64,000 nt of DNA from positions 1-64,000 of the forward strand of contig NZ_SPMY01000001.1 of NCBI RefSeq assembly GCF_012939955.1, read 5' to 3'. Below, in pieces: positions 9,424 through 23,261 of this stretch. Position 1 is the stretch's first letter. The number at the start of each line of letters is the position of its first letter. The position numbers and the translations under genes were made by a program. The notes beneath the pieces were generated by a model. It made no database searches. It was not told the DNA's origin and was given only the letters and a program-made list of their open reading frames with translations. This DNA comes from Candidatus Accumulibacter phosphatis. Its GTDB lineage: Bacteria; Pseudomonadota; Gammaproteobacteria; Burkholderiales; Rhodocyclaceae.

Positions 9424-9930
9424 TCACGGGGCAAGCTGCCCGTGCTCACAGGCGGCGAGCAGGCCTCGTGCCGCCAGTTCGCAGAGCTCAAGCACCCGTT
9501 CGAATCCCGACTCGGCGCCGTAATAGGGATCAGGAACCTCGCTAAGGCCAAACTCCGGGACGTAGTCGAGAAACATGCCCAGTTTCGCGCGGCTTTCTTC
9601 GGGGCACAGGCGCAGCAGATTGGCCATATTCTGCTGGTCCATTGCCAGAACGCGATCGAAACGCTCGAAATCGGCCACCACGACCGGGCGCGCGCGCATT
9701 TTTGAAAGATCATAGCCACGCTTGGCGCCAACCTTGCGGGCGCGCGGATCCGGCGCTTCGCCGGCATGGTAGTGGCCGTGCGTCCCCGCCGAATCGGTTT
9801 CCACGAGCGCACCCAGACCCTCGCGCTGAGCCAGACCACGAGTTACCGCGGCCGCCAACGGCGAGCGACAGATGTTGCCCATGCAGACAAAGAGAATTCG
9901 GTAACGGGGTGGCGTGGCGGTCTTGCTCAT
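9424..9930 (-). CDS. Low-molecular-weight protein-tyrosine phosphatase
   Basis: 168 residues starting at the ATG at 9930 (the longer frame upstream is not conserved-looking). Seen: the N-terminal phosphate-binding loop CMGNICRSP (the CX5R signature, Cys ~16) and the general-acid motif PDPYYG near residue 130, both intact, at the normal family length. It hydrolyses phosphotyrosine or related phosphomonoesters in the cytoplasm. In bacteria such enzymes often regulate polysaccharide export, but no capsule or tyrosine-kinase genes are next to it. It is convergent with the HDOD gene, 22 bases apart. Confidence 0.9.
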   Translation of the reverse strand: MSKTATPPRYRILFVCMGNICRSPLAAAVTRGLAQREGLGALVETDSAGTHGHYHAGEAPDPRARKVGAKRGYDLSKMRARPVVVADFERFDRVLAMDQQNMANLLRLCPEESRAKLGMFLDYVPEFGLSEVPDPYYGAESGFERVLELCELAARGLLAACEHGQLAP

Positions 9931-10015
9931 CACAAGGTCTTCTTTCACAAATCCAGCAACTGGCCAGCCACGATCCAGTACTCGCAGCACGGCGCTGCGA
10001 TCGCGGCACACCCGG

Positions 10016-10552
10016 CTACTCGGCCGCCGGCGCGGGGCCCTCGGGGAACAGCAGGTCAACGAAACCGAAACGACGGAAGTCCTTGATCCGCATCGGATAA
10101 AGGATGCCATCAAGGTGGTCGCATTCATGCTGCACGACGCGGGCGTGAAAATCGCAAACGCTGCGCTCAATGCTCTGCCCGCTGGCGTCGAAGCCGCTGT
10201 AGCGCAGATGTTTCCAGCGCGGCACGCAGCCGCGCAGGCCGGGCACCGAGAGGCAGCCTTCCCAGCCGTCTTCGACCTCGGTCGACAGCGGCGTCAGGAC
10301 CGGGTTGATCAAGACTGTGCGCGGCACCTGTTCGGCATCGGGGTAGCGCGGATTGGCGTCGATGCCGAAAATCACGACGCGCAGATCGACGCCAATCTGC
10401 GGTGCGGCCAGGCCGGCACCGTCGAGGTCGCGCATGGTGTCTTCCATGTCGACGATCAGCGCTTCGAGTTCTGCCGTGGCAAAACGCTCGACGGCCCTGG
10501 CTTGCTGCCAGAGACGCGCGTCACCCATTCTCAGGACAGGTCTAACGGCCAT
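10016..10552 (-). CDS. def: Peptide deformylase
   Basis: 178 residues. It removes the formyl group from the N-terminal Met of new proteins. Seen: all three family motifs, [10 protein letters not shown] (~49-58), EGCLSVPG (~102-109; Cys binds metal) and QHECDHLDG (~145-153; the two His bind metal, Glu is catalytic). It stands apart from fmt, its usual partner, which is not in the window. As a second def-type gene in the genome it could be an accessory copy, but that cannot be seen here. Confidence 0.93.
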   Translation of the reverse strand: MAVRPVLRMGDARLWQQARAVERFATAELEALIVDMEDTMRDLDGAGLAAPQIGVDLRVVIFGIDANPRYPDAEQVPRTVLINPVLTPLSTEVEDGWEGCLSVPGLRGCVPRWKHLRYSGFDASGQSIERSVCDFHARVVQHECDHLDGILYPMRIKDFRRFGFVDLLFPEGPAPAAE

Positions 10553-10608
10553 GACCTGTCGAGATACCCCGGATCATGAAAGTCATGACCGTTCCCCCTC
10601 TTTTCCAG

Positions 10609-10633
10609 CCTTTCTCCCGCCGGGGGAGAAAGG
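10609..10633. repeat. Inverted repeat (10-bp stem) between def and thioinosine phosphorylase genes
   Basis: CCTTTCTCCC, loop GCCGG, GGGAGAAAGG. It lies 31 bases after the phosphorylase stop (reading minus) and 56 bases upstream of def. There is no T-run on the minus strand, so it may be a rho-assisted end, an mRNA stabiliser or a dispersed intergenic repeat. Confidence 0.45.
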
Positions 10634-10664
10634 AGATTCGTGAGTCGCGGGCGCGACTTCCACA

Positions 10665-11408
10665 TTACTCATCGTCGCGCAGCATCGCTTCGATGATCGC
10701 ATGCACCTGCTGCATCGACGCCGCCAAGACCGCATGAATCGCTTCGAGGCTGATGCCGCCACGATCATCGCCGCGCCCGGCTGCGTAATTGGCGACCACG
10801 TTGAGAGCCGCGTAAGGCAGCGCCAGCTCGCGCGCCAGAGCCGCCTCGGGCATGCCGGTCATGCCGACGACGTCGGCGCCGTCGCGCTCGAGGCGGTTGA
10901 TCTCGGCGGCCGATTCCAGACGCGGTCCCTGCGTCGCGGCGTAGACCGCAGCAGCACCGAGCCTGATGCCAATCGTCGCCGCCGCGTCGAGCAAGCGCCT
11001 GCGTAGAGCCTGATCGTAAGGTTCGGTGAAATCGATGTGCGCCACCACGGCACCGGGTCCTTCGTGGAAGGTCGACGGACGCCCCCAGGTGTAGTCGATG
11101 ATCTGGTCCGGAAGAACCAGGTCGCCAGGTCTGAGGTCGGAGCGAATGCTGCCGACCGCAGCGACGGCAACGATGCCCAGCACCCGTGCCTCCGCCAGCG
11201 CCCAGAGGTTTGCCCGGTAGTTGACCTGGTGTGGCGGGATGCTGTGCTGATCGCCATGACGGGCCAGGAAGACCACCGGTCGGCCGGCGAAATGGCCAAA
11301 GCTGAGAGCGGCGGATGGCTCACCGTAGGGCGTGCTCACCACTTTTCGCTGCCCGACTTCCAGCTTGGCGAGCTGCGTCAGACCGCTGCCCCCGATGATT
11401 GCCAACAT
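10665..11408 (-). CDS. S-methyl-5'-thioinosine/5'-methylthioadenosine phosphorylase family protein
   Basis: 247 residues from the ATG at 11408. Seen: GGSG near the N-terminus (phosphate site), RHGDQHSIPPHQVNYRAN (~48-65), AVAAVGSI, TQGPRLESAAEI (~172-183) and GMTGMPEAALARE (~193-205), the signature set of the MTAP/PNP family. Known: proteobacterial members often act on methylthioinosine (MTIP) rather than methylthioadenosine. Substrate choice depends on a few pocket residues that cannot be settled by eye. It is directly downstream of the hypoxanthine phosphoribosyltransferase (stop and start 1 base apart), which would recycle the hypoxanthine released by MTIP. That context favours the thioinosine assignment. 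Confidence 0.85.
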   Translation of the reverse strand: MLAIIGGSGLTQLAKLEVGQRKVVSTPYGEPSAALSFGHFAGRPVVFLARHGDQHSIPPHQVNYRANLWALAEARVLGIVAVAAVGSIRSDLRPGDLVLPDQIIDYTWGRPSTFHEGPGAVVAHIDFTEPYDQALRRRLLDAAATIGIRLGAAAVYAATQGPRLESAAEINRLERDGADVVGMTGMPEAALARELALPYAALNVVANYAAGRGDDRGGISLEAIHAVLAASMQQVHAIIEAMLRDDE

Positions 11409-11409
11409 C

Positions 11410-15337
<3,928 letters not shown>

Positions 15338-15345
15338 ATCTATTC

Positions 15346-18300
15346 CTAAACGAGTTGCTCGCGCATGCGTAGCGCTTCTTCCATATCAACTTCAACGATG
15401 CGCGAGACGCCGGATTCCTGCATGGTCACTCCGACAAGCTGTTGCGCCATCTCCATCGTAATCTTGTTGTGGCTGATGAACAGAAACTGTGTGTTGGTCG
15501 ACATTCGTCGCACCATCGAGCAGAAACGTTCAGTATTCGTATCGTCAAGCGGTGCGTCGACTTCGTCAAGCAGACAAAACGGCGCCGGGTTGAGCTGAAA
15601 CATGGAAAACACCAGGGCGATTGCCGTCAAGGCCTTCTCGCCGCCGGAGAGAAGATGAATCGTCGAGTTCTTTTTTCCTGGCGGCTGGGCCATCACCTGC
15701 AGCCCGGCGTCGAGGATTTCCTCACCGGTCATGATCAGCCGCGCCTCGCCACCGCCGAAAAGCGCCGGAAAAAGCTCGCCAAAACTGCGGTTCACTGCAT
15801 CGTACGTGCTTTGCAGGAGGTCGCGCGTTTCACGGTCGATACGACGAATCGCGTTTTCCAGTGTTTCCATCGCCTGCGTCAGGTCTTCCGACTGCGCATC
15901 CAGGTAGCCCTTGCGTTCGCGCGCCGCTTCCAGTTCGTCGAGCGCCGCCAGGTTGACCGCGCCAAGCGCGTCGATCGAGCGCTGCAGAGAGGTAATTGCC
16001 CCCTGCAAAGGCGCCGCTCGCAAGCCATCCAGTTCGCCGACCAGTGACGGCTCGTCGGCCTTGACCTCGGCCAACTGCAGCGCCGCCTGCTCGACGTTGA
16101 GTGCGGCCGCCTGCTCCTTGAGCTTCAGTTCGCCGATCCGGTGGCGCAGCGGCTCGAGACTCTGCTCTGCCTTGAGGCGCTGTTCGTCCAGCGCGCGCAG
16201 GCCGTTGGTCGCCATTTCCAGGCCATCGCGAGCACTCGCCAGCGCGTGCTCGCGAGCGACGCGATGATCCAGCGCGGCCTGCAAGCGAGGCTCCAGATCG
16301 TCCGCCTGCAGCGCCGTGGCATTCTCCTCGCAGCGCCGCAGCTCTTCAAGCACGCGCGCCAGTTGCTGGCTCGCCAGCGCGCGGCCGGAAGCCAGCTCGT
16401 GCAGCTTGTTGCCGCACTCGCGTTGCGAGAACTCGGCTTCGCGCAGCTCGCGTTCGCAGCCGGCAAGCTGCTCGCGCTGCTCACGTAAAGCGCCTTCGGC
16501 CTGCTCGAAAAGCGTTTGCGCGGCTTGCATCAGGTTTTGCAACTGACGGAGCTGTTCGCTGTGCACATCAATTGCCTCATCGGCAACGAACAGGCGCTCG
16601 CTTTCGTTCTCTTCCTCGCCGGCCAGCTCGGCCAGGTTGTCGTCAATCTGCGCCTGCCGCTCGCTGCAACGCTCGCGTGCCTGCGCCAGCTTCAGCGTCT
16701 CCACCTGCAGGGCATGCGCCTCATTCTGCAGAATGCCAAGCTGCTGGCGAGACTCCTGCAGAGTCTGCTGGCTATCTTGCAGACTTTGCTCGACTTCGCC
16801 GAGCCTGGCCTGCGCCTGCAAGAGCTTTTCCTCGCGCTCAGCAATCACCGCCGCCAGGCCGTCAATCTCGCGCTGCCGCTCGAGCAGTCCGTGCTCACCG
16901 CTATCCGCAGCGAACAGGGTCACGCTCTGGCGGTTGACGAGGTCGCCGCCGGGCGTCACGCAACAGGCGCTCGCCGACAAGTCGCCGCGCAGCGCCAGCG
17001 CCGCTTCCAGATCGGGCGCCGTCAGCACCTCGCCGAGCCAGTCGGCAAGAATCGCCGACAACTGCGGCGAGTCGCAACGAATACGGGCCAGCAGCGTTTT
17101 GCCGTCAAGGACATCGCGCGCGGTCGCGCCGGCCAATGGCAACAGCAAAGTCAGCTTGCTACCCGGCCGGTCGGTGCTCCAGGCCGCGTCGGCAGCGTCC
17201 GCCGGCAGTGCGCCAAGGCGTTCGCGCAGCACCGCTTCGACGGCGGCTTCCCAGCCGGCTTCGACGCGCAGCGATTTCCATAGCGCCTCGCCATTCTGCA
17301 AACCATGCCGACGCAACCAGTCTTCGAGTTTTCCGTTCGCCTGCAGCCGCTGCTGCAACTGTTGCAACGCGTTACGACGGGCCGTCGCCTCGGCGCGCTC
17401 TTTCTGCGCATGCTGCACTTCAACCAAAAGTTCGCGCCGCTGCTGTTCGCGATGTGGCAAGCCCAGTTGCAGCGCCTTCTGCTCGTCGAGCGCAACGCTG
17501 ATCGTGGCACGCAATTCGAGCAGCTCCTCCTGTTTCTCGATCAACTCGCCAGCGTCGGCAAGCGGCAGCGCCTGGCGTTCGAGCGTCAGGCGTTCGCGCC
17601 GACTGGCGACACTCTGCAAGGAACGCTGTGCGTGCCCGCGATTGGCCTGCTCGACATGCAGCCGCTGCTCGGCCTGGACGATCTCGGCACGCTGGCGACT
17701 GGCGTCCTGGCGCGCGGCGGCGTGGCTGTCCTCGGCCAGCGGCAAGCGTTCCTGCTGCGCCTCCAGGCGTAGCCGGCCGTGCTCGACGCGCTCGTCGGCC
17801 AGCGCCAGCAAGTCCTGCCAGCGCCGCTCTTCGCCGGCCAGTTTTTCGGCCTGCTGCTGCCAATTCTGTCGATCGGCAGTGAGCTGCGCGAGACGTGTTT
17901 CGTACTCGCGCTGTGATTCGCGACGATGCCGGATCTCGGCTTCAAGCCGGGCGACTTCGGCATTGGCAGCAAACAATTCCCCCTGCGCGGCATGCACGCC
18001 GTCGCTGGCCACGAAATGCGCTTCGCGGGCCTCCTCGAGACGCGCCTCGAGTTCGCGCAGTACGGCGTTCTGGGCTTCGAGAGCGGTGCCCGCCTGCTCA
18101 ACTTCACGCGTCAGCCGTTCGCGCTCGAACTGTGCCTCGTTACGGCGCAACAGCCACAGCAGCTGTTGCTTGCGTGTCAGCTCGTCGCTATAGGCGCGAT
18201 ATTGGCGCGCGACACCAGCCTGCCCTTCAAGGCGCTCCATCTGCGAAGCCAGTTCAAAGCGAATGTCTTCGACGCGGGTCAAATTCTCGCGGGTGTCGGC

Positions 18301-18852
18301 AAGGCGATGCCCGGTTTCCTTGCGCCGCTCCTTGTAGCGCGTCACGCCAGCGGCTTCTTCGAGAAAAACCCTCAGCTCGTCGGGCTTGGCCTCGATGATT
18401 CGCGAAATGGTGCCTTGGCCGATGATCGCGTAGGCACGCGGACCGAGTCCGGTGCCGAGAAAAAGGTCGGTAACGTCCTTGCGGCGAACGTGCAGGTTGT
18501 TGATGTAGTACTCGGATTGGCCAGCTCGCGTCAACAAACGCTTGACCGACAGCTCGGCATATTGCGCCCACTGCCCGGAAAGCCGCCCCAGCGTATTGTC
18601 GAAGACCAGTTCGACCGCCGCCCGCGACACCGGCTTGCGCGATCCCGAACCGTTGAAAATCACGTCCTGCATCGATTCGCCACGCAACTCCGACGCTTTC
18701 GACTCGCCCAGCACCCAGCGCACCGAGTCGATCACGTTCGACTTGCCGCAACCATTCGGCCCGACGACACCGACCAACTGCCCGGGCAGCGCGATGTTCG
18801 TGGGATCGACAAAGGATTTGAAGCCGGCAAGTTTCAGTCTGGTCAGGCGCAT
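15346..18852 (-). CDS. smc: Chromosome segregation ATPase SMC
   Basis: About 1168 residues from the ATG at 18852 (a GTG two codons earlier is less likely, as family members begin MRLxxLKLAGFKSF). It forms the ScpAB-SMC condensin that organises and segregates the chromosome. Seen: Walker A GPNGCGKSN (~31-39), long coiled coils (~165-480 and ~650-950) around a hinge near 500-640, the ABC signature LSGGEKAL, and Walker B with LLDEVDAPLDD near the C-terminus. It is first in the minus-strand operon smc-zipA-ligA-hpt-phosphorylase, and divergent from queF. Confidence 0.97.
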   Translation of the reverse strand: MRLTRLKLAGFKSFVDPTNIALPGQLVGVVGPNGCGKSNVIDSVRWVLGESKASELRGESMQDVIFNGSGSRKPVSRAAVELVFDNTLGRLSGQWAQYAELSVKRLLTRAGQSEYYINNLHVRRKDVTDLFLGTGLGPRAYAIIGQGTISRIIEAKPDELRVFLEEAAGVTRYKERRKETGHRLADTRENLTRVEDIRFELASQMERLEGQAGVARQYRAYSDELTRKQQLLWLLRRNEAQFERERLTREVEQAGTALEAQNAVLRELEARLEEAREAHFVASDGVHAAQGELFAANAEVARLEAEIRHRRESQREYETRLAQLTADRQNWQQQAEKLAGEERRWQDLLALADERVEHGRLRLEAQQERLPLAEDSHAAARQDASRQRAEIVQAEQRLHVEQANRGHAQRSLQSVASRRERLTLERQALPLADAGELIEKQEELLELRATISVALDEQKALQLGLPHREQQRRELLVEVQHAQKERAEATARRNALQQLQQRLQANGKLEDWLRRHGLQNGEALWKSLRVEAGWEAAVEAVLRERLGALPADAADAAWSTDRPGSKLTLLLPLAGATARDVLDGKTLLARIRCDSPQLSAILADWLGEVLTAPDLEAALALRGDLSASACCVTPGGDLVNRQSVTLFAADSGEHGLLERQREIDGLAAVIAEREEKLLQAQARLGEVEQSLQDSQQTLQESRQQLGILQNEAHALQVETLKLAQARERCSERQAQIDDNLAELAGEEENESERLFVADEAIDVHSEQLRQLQNLMQAAQTLFEQAEGALREQREQLAGCERELREAEFSQRECGNKLHELASGRALASQQLARVLEELRRCEENATALQADDLEPRLQAALDHRVAREHALASARDGLEMATNGLRALDEQRLKAEQSLEPLRHRIGELKLKEQAAALNVEQAALQLAEVKADEPSLVGELDGLRAAPLQGAITSLQRSIDALGAVNLAALDELEAARERKGYLDAQSEDLTQAMETLENAIRRIDRETRDLLQSTYDAVNRSFGELFPALFGGGEARLIMTGEEILDAGLQVMAQPPGKKNSTIHLLSGGEKALTAIALVFSMFQLNPAPFCLLDEVDAPLDDTNTERFCSMVRRMSTNTQFLFISHNKITMEMAQQLVGVTMQESGVSRIVEVDMEEALRMREQLV

Positions 18853-18985
18853 CAACACTGCAGCGCAGCCTGCTCAGCCGCGCGGGAAGAAATCGGAAAA
18901 AAAAGCCTTGCCGCGAGCGCATGACGCCTCGCACCGGCCAAGCTCATGACAAGCAACATTCCAGCCGGGTGCAAAATCGGTCGCC

Positions 18986-18991
18986 TATAAT
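18986..18991 (+). promoter_or_regulatory. Candidate -10 box upstream of queF
   Basis: Perfect TATAAT, 84 bases before the queF ATG in the smc-queF divergent interval. No convincing -35 hexamer stands 16-18 bases upstream, so this is only a candidate. Confidence 0.35.
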
Positions 18992-19075
18992 AGCATTCTG
19001 CCTAGCCAGTTTGCCTGCCCTTGGCCTTCCTGGCCCCCTTCACACCTCCTGGACTACCAGTCACTCGGAACAAGC

Positions 19076-19495
19076 ATGAGCACAAGCCCGGCCGAAACGC
19101 TTGCCACCTTCGCCAATCCCGCACCGCAACGGGATTTCCGCATCCACATGGAAATCCCCGAATTCACCTGTCTGTGCCCGAAGACCGGGCAGCCGGATTT
19201 CGCGACCCTCATCCTCGATTACATCCCGGAGGAAAGCTGCGTCGAACTCAAGAGCTTGAAGCTGTATATCTGGTCGTTCCGCAACATCGGCTGCTTTCAT
19301 GAAGACGTCACCAACCGCATTCTTGACGACCTGGTCAGTGCCACCCAGCCCCGCTACATGCAGCTGCGCGCACGCTTCTACGTCCGCGGCGGTATTTTCA
19401 CGACGGTGGTCGCCGAACACCGCCAGGCAGGCTGGACGCCGGCGCCAGGGATTCCACTCGCCGCCTTCGACAGCCAATCGCCCACCCGAGACTGA
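19076..19495 (+). CDS. queF: NADPH-dependent 7-cyano-7-deazaguanine reductase
   Basis: 139 residues, the short (type I) QueF length. It reduces preQ0 to preQ1 in queuosine synthesis. Seen: the QueF signature [18 protein letters not shown] followed by [11 protein letters not shown] (Glu for substrate binding), and the catalytic Cys-containing stretch [13 protein letters not shown] (~31-43), matching the family's CP(V/K)TxQPD motif. No other que genes are in the window. The next gene starts 4 bases after its stop. Confidence 0.95.
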   Translation: MSTSPAETLATFANPAPQRDFRIHMEIPEFTCLCPKTGQPDFATLILDYIPEESCVELKSLKLYIWSFRNIGCFHEDVTNRILDDLVSATQPRYMQLRARFYVRGGIFTTVVAEHRQAGWTPAPGIPLAAFDSQSPTRD

Positions 19496-19499
19496 AACC

Positions 19500-20207
19500 A
19501 TGAGCCTGCCCGCGACCCTTGCCGACCCACAGCTTCTGCGCCTCGAACAGCTACTCGGCGACCCGGCCCTGCCGGAGACGATGCAACTTGACGAAGCGCA
19601 CGGCTTTCTTTGTGCGGCGCTTGCCGGCCCGCAGCCGATGGCTGAAGAGCAGTGGCTGAGCGAGATACTCGGCAAGCCCCAGGCGGGCCGCGAAGACCTC
19701 CTCCGAGAAACCGCCGAGCTGCTGCGCCCTTTCGTCGCCGCACTGGAAGCCGAACTGGCAAGTGGCGAACCGCCGTTGCTGCTGCTCTATCCCATCGACG
19801 GCGACAAGAACAGTGCCGGCGATTACATTCCCTGGTGCGAGGGCTACCTGCAAGGTGTCGACGCGGCGTCCGAAGACTGGTTCGACGCCCTGGGAGCCGA
19901 CGACGAGAAGGAAGACAGTGACGAGATCTCCTACCTCGACGAACTGCTCTTCCCGCTGTTCCTGCTCACCGGCGACGCTGGAACAGCCGCCCTCGACGCT
20001 GGCGAGGAGTGGCCGTCGGGTGAGGAACTCGGCCGCCTGGAGGCGGAATGCGAAGAGAAGTTGCCGCAGGTGGTGAGCGCAATCTACCGCTTCTGGGTCG
20101 CCCAGCGCAGCATCAAGACCATCCGCCGCGAAGCCCCAAAAATCGGTCGCAACGACCCCTGCCCATGTGGCAGCGGCAAGAAGTTCAAGAAGTGCTGCGG
20201 GGCCTAG
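19500..20207 (+). CDS. UPF0149/YecA-like protein with SEC-C zinc motif
   Basis: 235 residues from the ATG at 19500, 4 bases after queF. An upstream start inside queF in another frame was rejected. Seen: an acidic helical UPF0149 (YgfB/YecA) domain (~15-190), with the family's [10 protein letters not shown] near the start, and a C-terminal SEC-C metal-binding motif [17 protein letters not shown] (~218-234). Known: SEC-C tails bind zinc and, in SecA and some YecA proteins, ribosomes. The specific role is unknown. Confidence 0.88.
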   Translation: MSLPATLADPQLLRLEQLLGDPALPETMQLDEAHGFLCAALAGPQPMAEEQWLSEILGKPQAGREDLLRETAELLRPFVAALEAELASGEPPLLLLYPIDGDKNSAGDYIPWCEGYLQGVDAASEDWFDALGADDEKEDSDEISYLDELLFPLFLLTGDAGTAALDAGEEWPSGEELGRLEAECEEKLPQVVSAIYRFWVAQRSIKTIRREAPKIGRNDPCPCGSGKKFKKCCGA

Positions 20208-20232
20208 CACCGCCACCGCGCCCGCGCCATCG

Positions 20233-21162
20233 TCAGCTTTCCCGATCGAGCCGGCGCACTGCCGTGCGCTCCTCCATGCGCGCCGAAAACAGGCTGGCGG
20301 CGACGATCAGCGCGCCGCCGAGCCAGTCACGCGGCGCCAGTGATTCGTCGGCGATCAGCCAGGCGGCGAGGGCGGCAAAGCCGATTTCGGTGAGCATGAT
20401 CACTACCGCGCGGTTGGCGGCGACCCGTGCCAGACCGAACTGGACGACGAGGTTGGCGACGACCAGCACGCAGCCGAGCGCGGCGAGCAACAGCCACAGC
20501 GACGGCGCACTTGGCAGCTCCGGGCTGCCGACGCCAGCCAGCAGGAGCAGGGCGCCGGCGATCACCACTCCGGCGAAGGCGGCCATGACCTTGCTTTCGA
20601 TCGGTAAATGACCAGTTCGCCGCGAGAGCACGTTGAACAGGGCAAAGGAGAAGCCGGCCATCAAGCCGAGCCAGTCGGCGAGATCCTGCGGTGCCGGCAG
20701 GCCCGCCTGCGGCTGCCAGAGCATGCTCGCGGCACCGAGCAGCGACAGGGCGATGACGCCGGCACCGGCGTAGTTGAGGCGCTCGTCGAGCAGCAGGCGC
20801 GACAGCAGGACGGTCCATAAGGGCGCCAGGTAGAAGAGGAGCAGGACGCGCACCACTTCGCCGTTGAGCGTTGCCAGGACGTAGCCAAGGTTGCAGCCAG
20901 CGGCCGCCAACGCCAGCCAGAGCAGCGCCCACGACGGCGCCCAGGCAAGCGGCGATCGACGGAAGATCAGCAGGCCGAGGACGAAAGCAATGCCGTAGCT
21001 GAGCGTCGAAGAAACAATGCCATCGACGCCAGCGTCACGGAGCAGCCGGTAGGGGTACCAGATGACACCCCAGACCAGCGCCCCGCCGAGCAGGGCGCCG
21101 ATCGCCAAACGCTGCTCGCGCGCACCACCAAGGCCGGCAATCTGCTGCGCCTTTCCTTTCAC
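20233..21162 (-). CDS. EamA/DMT-superfamily membrane transporter
   Basis: 309 residues with about ten hydrophobic segments in two repeats of five, the layout of the EamA drug/metabolite transporter family. The start is GTG at 21162 (MKGKAQQIAG). The protein lies in the inner membrane; the substrate is not predictable (amino-acid or metabolite export is common). It is convergent with the YecA-like gene and divergent from dapC; the 65-base divergent interval holds a TATAAT box reading toward dapC. Confidence 0.85.
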   Translation of the reverse strand: MKGKAQQIAGLGGAREQRLAIGALLGGALVWGVIWYPYRLLRDAGVDGIVSSTLSYGIAFVLGLLIFRRSPLAWAPSWALLWLALAAAGCNLGYVLATLNGEVVRVLLLFYLAPLWTVLLSRLLLDERLNYAGAGVIALSLLGAASMLWQPQAGLPAPQDLADWLGLMAGFSFALFNVLSRRTGHLPIESKVMAAFAGVVIAGALLLLAGVGSPELPSAPSLWLLLAALGCVLVVANLVVQFGLARVAANRAVVIMLTEIGFAALAAWLIADESLAPRDWLGGALIVAASLFSARMEERTAVRRLDRES

Positions 21163-21179
21163 CGTCAGTCGATGCCCCT

Positions 21180-21185
21180 TATAAT
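21180..21185 (+). promoter_or_regulatory. Candidate -10 box of the dapC-dapD-pilU-dapE-prmB cluster
   Basis: Perfect TATAAT, 42 bases before the dapC GTG. A good -35 was not found; the -35 position falls on the start codon of the divergent transporter. Confidence 0.4.
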
Positions 21186-21227
21186 CCTCGGCACAATCCA
21201 GCGCCCCGCGACGAGAAAATCACGCCT

Positions 21228-22421
21228 GTGAATCCCCACCTCAGCAAGCTGCAGCCCTACCCCTTCGAGAAACTCCGGCAACTCTTCGCCGACATCAAGC
21301 CAAATCCCGGCCTGCGTGAGATCCGGCTGTCGATCGGCGAGCCGCAGCACGCCACACCGGCGTTCATCAAGGATGCGCTAAGCGCCAACCTGGCCGGACT
21401 GGCGAGCTATCCTACCACTCTCGGCAGCGCCGAACTGCGCCGCAGCCTGGCCGCATGGCTGGGCCGGCGCTATGGCCTCGACGGCCTCGATCCCGAGACG
21501 CAGGTGATGCCGGTGAACGGTTCGCGCGAAGCCTTGTTCGCTTTCGCCCAGACGGTCATTGATCGCACGCGCGGCTACACACCGCTGCTCGTCAGCCCGA
21601 ACCCCTTCTACCAGATCTACGAAGGGGCAGCCTATCTCGCCGGCGCCGAGCCGCGCTTTCTCAATACCCTGCCGGACGACGATTACGCGTTCGACTTCGC
21701 GAGCCTCAGCGAGGCCGAATGGCAGCGCGTGCAACTGTTCTATGTCTGCTCGCCGGGCAACCCGACCGGCAAGGTCCTCAGTCTCGACGACTGGCGACAG
21801 CTCTTCGCCCTCGCCGACCGCTACGACTTCGTCATCGCCTCCGACGAGTGCTACTCGGAGATCTACGGCGACGAGACGCAGCCACCGCTCGGCTGCCTGC
21901 AGGCCGCGCGTCTGCTCGGTCGAGGCGAGCAGCGCCTGCTCATGTTCTCCAGCCTTTCCAAGCGCTCCAATGTCCCCGGCATGCGCTCGGGCTTCGTCGC
22001 CGGTGACCCGGCGCTGCTCAAATCCTTCCTGCTCTACCGTACCTATCACGGTAGCGCGATGAATCCGGCCGTGCAGGCGGCAAGTATCGCCGCCTGGAAC
22101 GACGAAGCGCACGTCATCGAGAACCGCCGCCAGTATCGGGAGAAGTTCGCTGCGGTCACCCCGCGCCTGGCCGAAGTGCTCGACACGGCGCTGCCCGACG
22201 CCGGTTTCTATCTCTGGGTGCGGACGCCGATCGATGACGGCGAGTTCGCCCGCGGACTGCTCGCTGACTATAATGTGGTCCTTCTGCCCGGCAGCACCCT
22301 GGCACGTAACGCGCGCGGGATCAATCCGGGCGCCGGTTTCGTGCGCATTGCACTGGTCGCACCGCTTGCCGATTGCGTCGAAGCGGCCGAACGCATCCAT
22401 TCATTCGTTTCAAAACTCTAG
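21228..22421 (+). CDS. dapC: N-succinyldiaminopimelate aminotransferase
   Basis: 397 residues with a GTG start ([16 protein letters not shown], typical of proteobacterial DapC). It is a PLP class-I aminotransferase that converts N-succinyl-2-amino-6-ketopimelate to N-succinyl-LL-diaminopimelate in lysine and peptidoglycan synthesis. Seen: SPGNPTG (~178-185), the PLP lysine in [16 protein letters not shown] (~242-257), and the [11 protein letters not shown] segment. dapD follows 10 bases later, consistent with the succinylase branch of the DAP pathway. Confidence 0.93.
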   Translation: MNPHLSKLQPYPFEKLRQLFADIKPNPGLREIRLSIGEPQHATPAFIKDALSANLAGLASYPTTLGSAELRRSLAAWLGRRYGLDGLDPETQVMPVNGSREALFAFAQTVIDRTRGYTPLLVSPNPFYQIYEGAAYLAGAEPRFLNTLPDDDYAFDFASLSEAEWQRVQLFYVCSPGNPTGKVLSLDDWRQLFALADRYDFVIASDECYSEIYGDETQPPLGCLQAARLLGRGEQRLLMFSSLSKRSNVPGMRSGFVAGDPALLKSFLLYRTYHGSAMNPAVQAASIAAWNDEAHVIENRRQYREKFAAVTPRLAEVLDTALPDAGFYLWVRTPIDDGEFARGLLADYNVVLLPGSTLARNARGINPGAGFVRIALVAPLADCVEAAERIHSFVSKL

Positions 22422-22431
22422 GGAAACCGCC

Positions 22432-23253
22432 ATGCAGGCAATCCAGCAAGTCATCGATGAGGCCTGGGAAAACCGCGCCTCGCTGCAACCCGGCAATGCC
22501 GACGAAAGCATTCGCCAGAACGTGGCCACCGTTCTCAAGCAACTCGACGAAGGCAACCTGCGCGTTGCCGAGAAGATCGACGGCGAGTGGGTGACACACC
22601 AGTGGATCAAGAAAGCCGTCCTGCTCTCCTTCCGTCTGACCGACAACAGCCTGATCGAAGCCGGTCCGCTGCGCTATTTCGACAAGGTTCCGAGCAAGTT
22701 TGCCGATTACGACAGCGAGAAGTTTGCCAGCGGCGGCTTCCGCGTCGTGCCGCCGGCAACCGCTCGTCGCGGCTCTTTCATTGCCAGGAACGTGGTTCTG
22801 ATGCCGTCTTACATCAATATCGGCGCCTACGTCGACGAAGGAACGATGGTCGACACCTGGGCCACAGTCGGCTCTTGCGCGCAGATCGGCAAGAACGTGC
22901 ATCTCTCCGGTGGCGTCGGTATCGGCGGCGTCCTCGAACCCCTGCAGAGCAACCCGACAATCATCGAGGACAACTGCTTTGTCGGTGCCCGCTCGGAAGT
23001 CGTCGAGGGGGTCATCGTCGGTGCAGGCTCGGTGATCTCGATGGGCGTCTTCATCGGCCAATCGACGAAGATCCTGGACCGCGAAACCGGCGCGGTCAGC
23101 TATGGCTACGTGCCGCCGGGGTCGGTCGTGGTGTCCGGCAGCATGCCGGGCAAGGGGGGCAGCTACAGCCTCTACTGCGCGGTGATCGTCAAGAAAGTCG
23201 ACGCCCAGACGCGCGCCAAGACGAGCATCAACGATCTCCTGCGCAGCGACTGA
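22432..23253 (+). CDS. dapD: 2,3,4,5-tetrahydropyridine-2,6-dicarboxylate N-succinyltransferase
   Basis: 273 residues from the ATG at 22432, the expected length. It transfers succinyl from succinyl-CoA to tetrahydrodipicolinate. Seen: an N-terminal helical region ([12 protein letters not shown]) and a left-handed beta-helix of hexapeptide repeats ([20 protein letters not shown], ~125-145, then [18 protein letters not shown]). It lies between dapC and the pilU-like gene. Confidence 0.96.
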   Translation: MQAIQQVIDEAWENRASLQPGNADESIRQNVATVLKQLDEGNLRVAEKIDGEWVTHQWIKKAVLLSFRLTDNSLIEAGPLRYFDKVPSKFADYDSEKFASGGFRVVPPATARRGSFIARNVVLMPSYINIGAYVDEGTMVDTWATVGSCAQIGKNVHLSGGVGIGGVLEPLQSNPTIIEDNCFVGARSEVVEGVIVGAGSVISMGVFIGQSTKILDRETGAVSYGYVPPGSVVVSGSMPGKGGSYSLYCAVIVKKVDAQTRAKTSINDLLRSD

Positions 23254-23261
23254 GCGCCACC

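Noticed and set aside
18992-19075. preQ1 riboswitch upstream of queF
   Set aside because: No compact preQ1 aptamer (short GC hairpin followed by an A-rich tail) was recognised in the 84 bases; such switches are also rare in this group.
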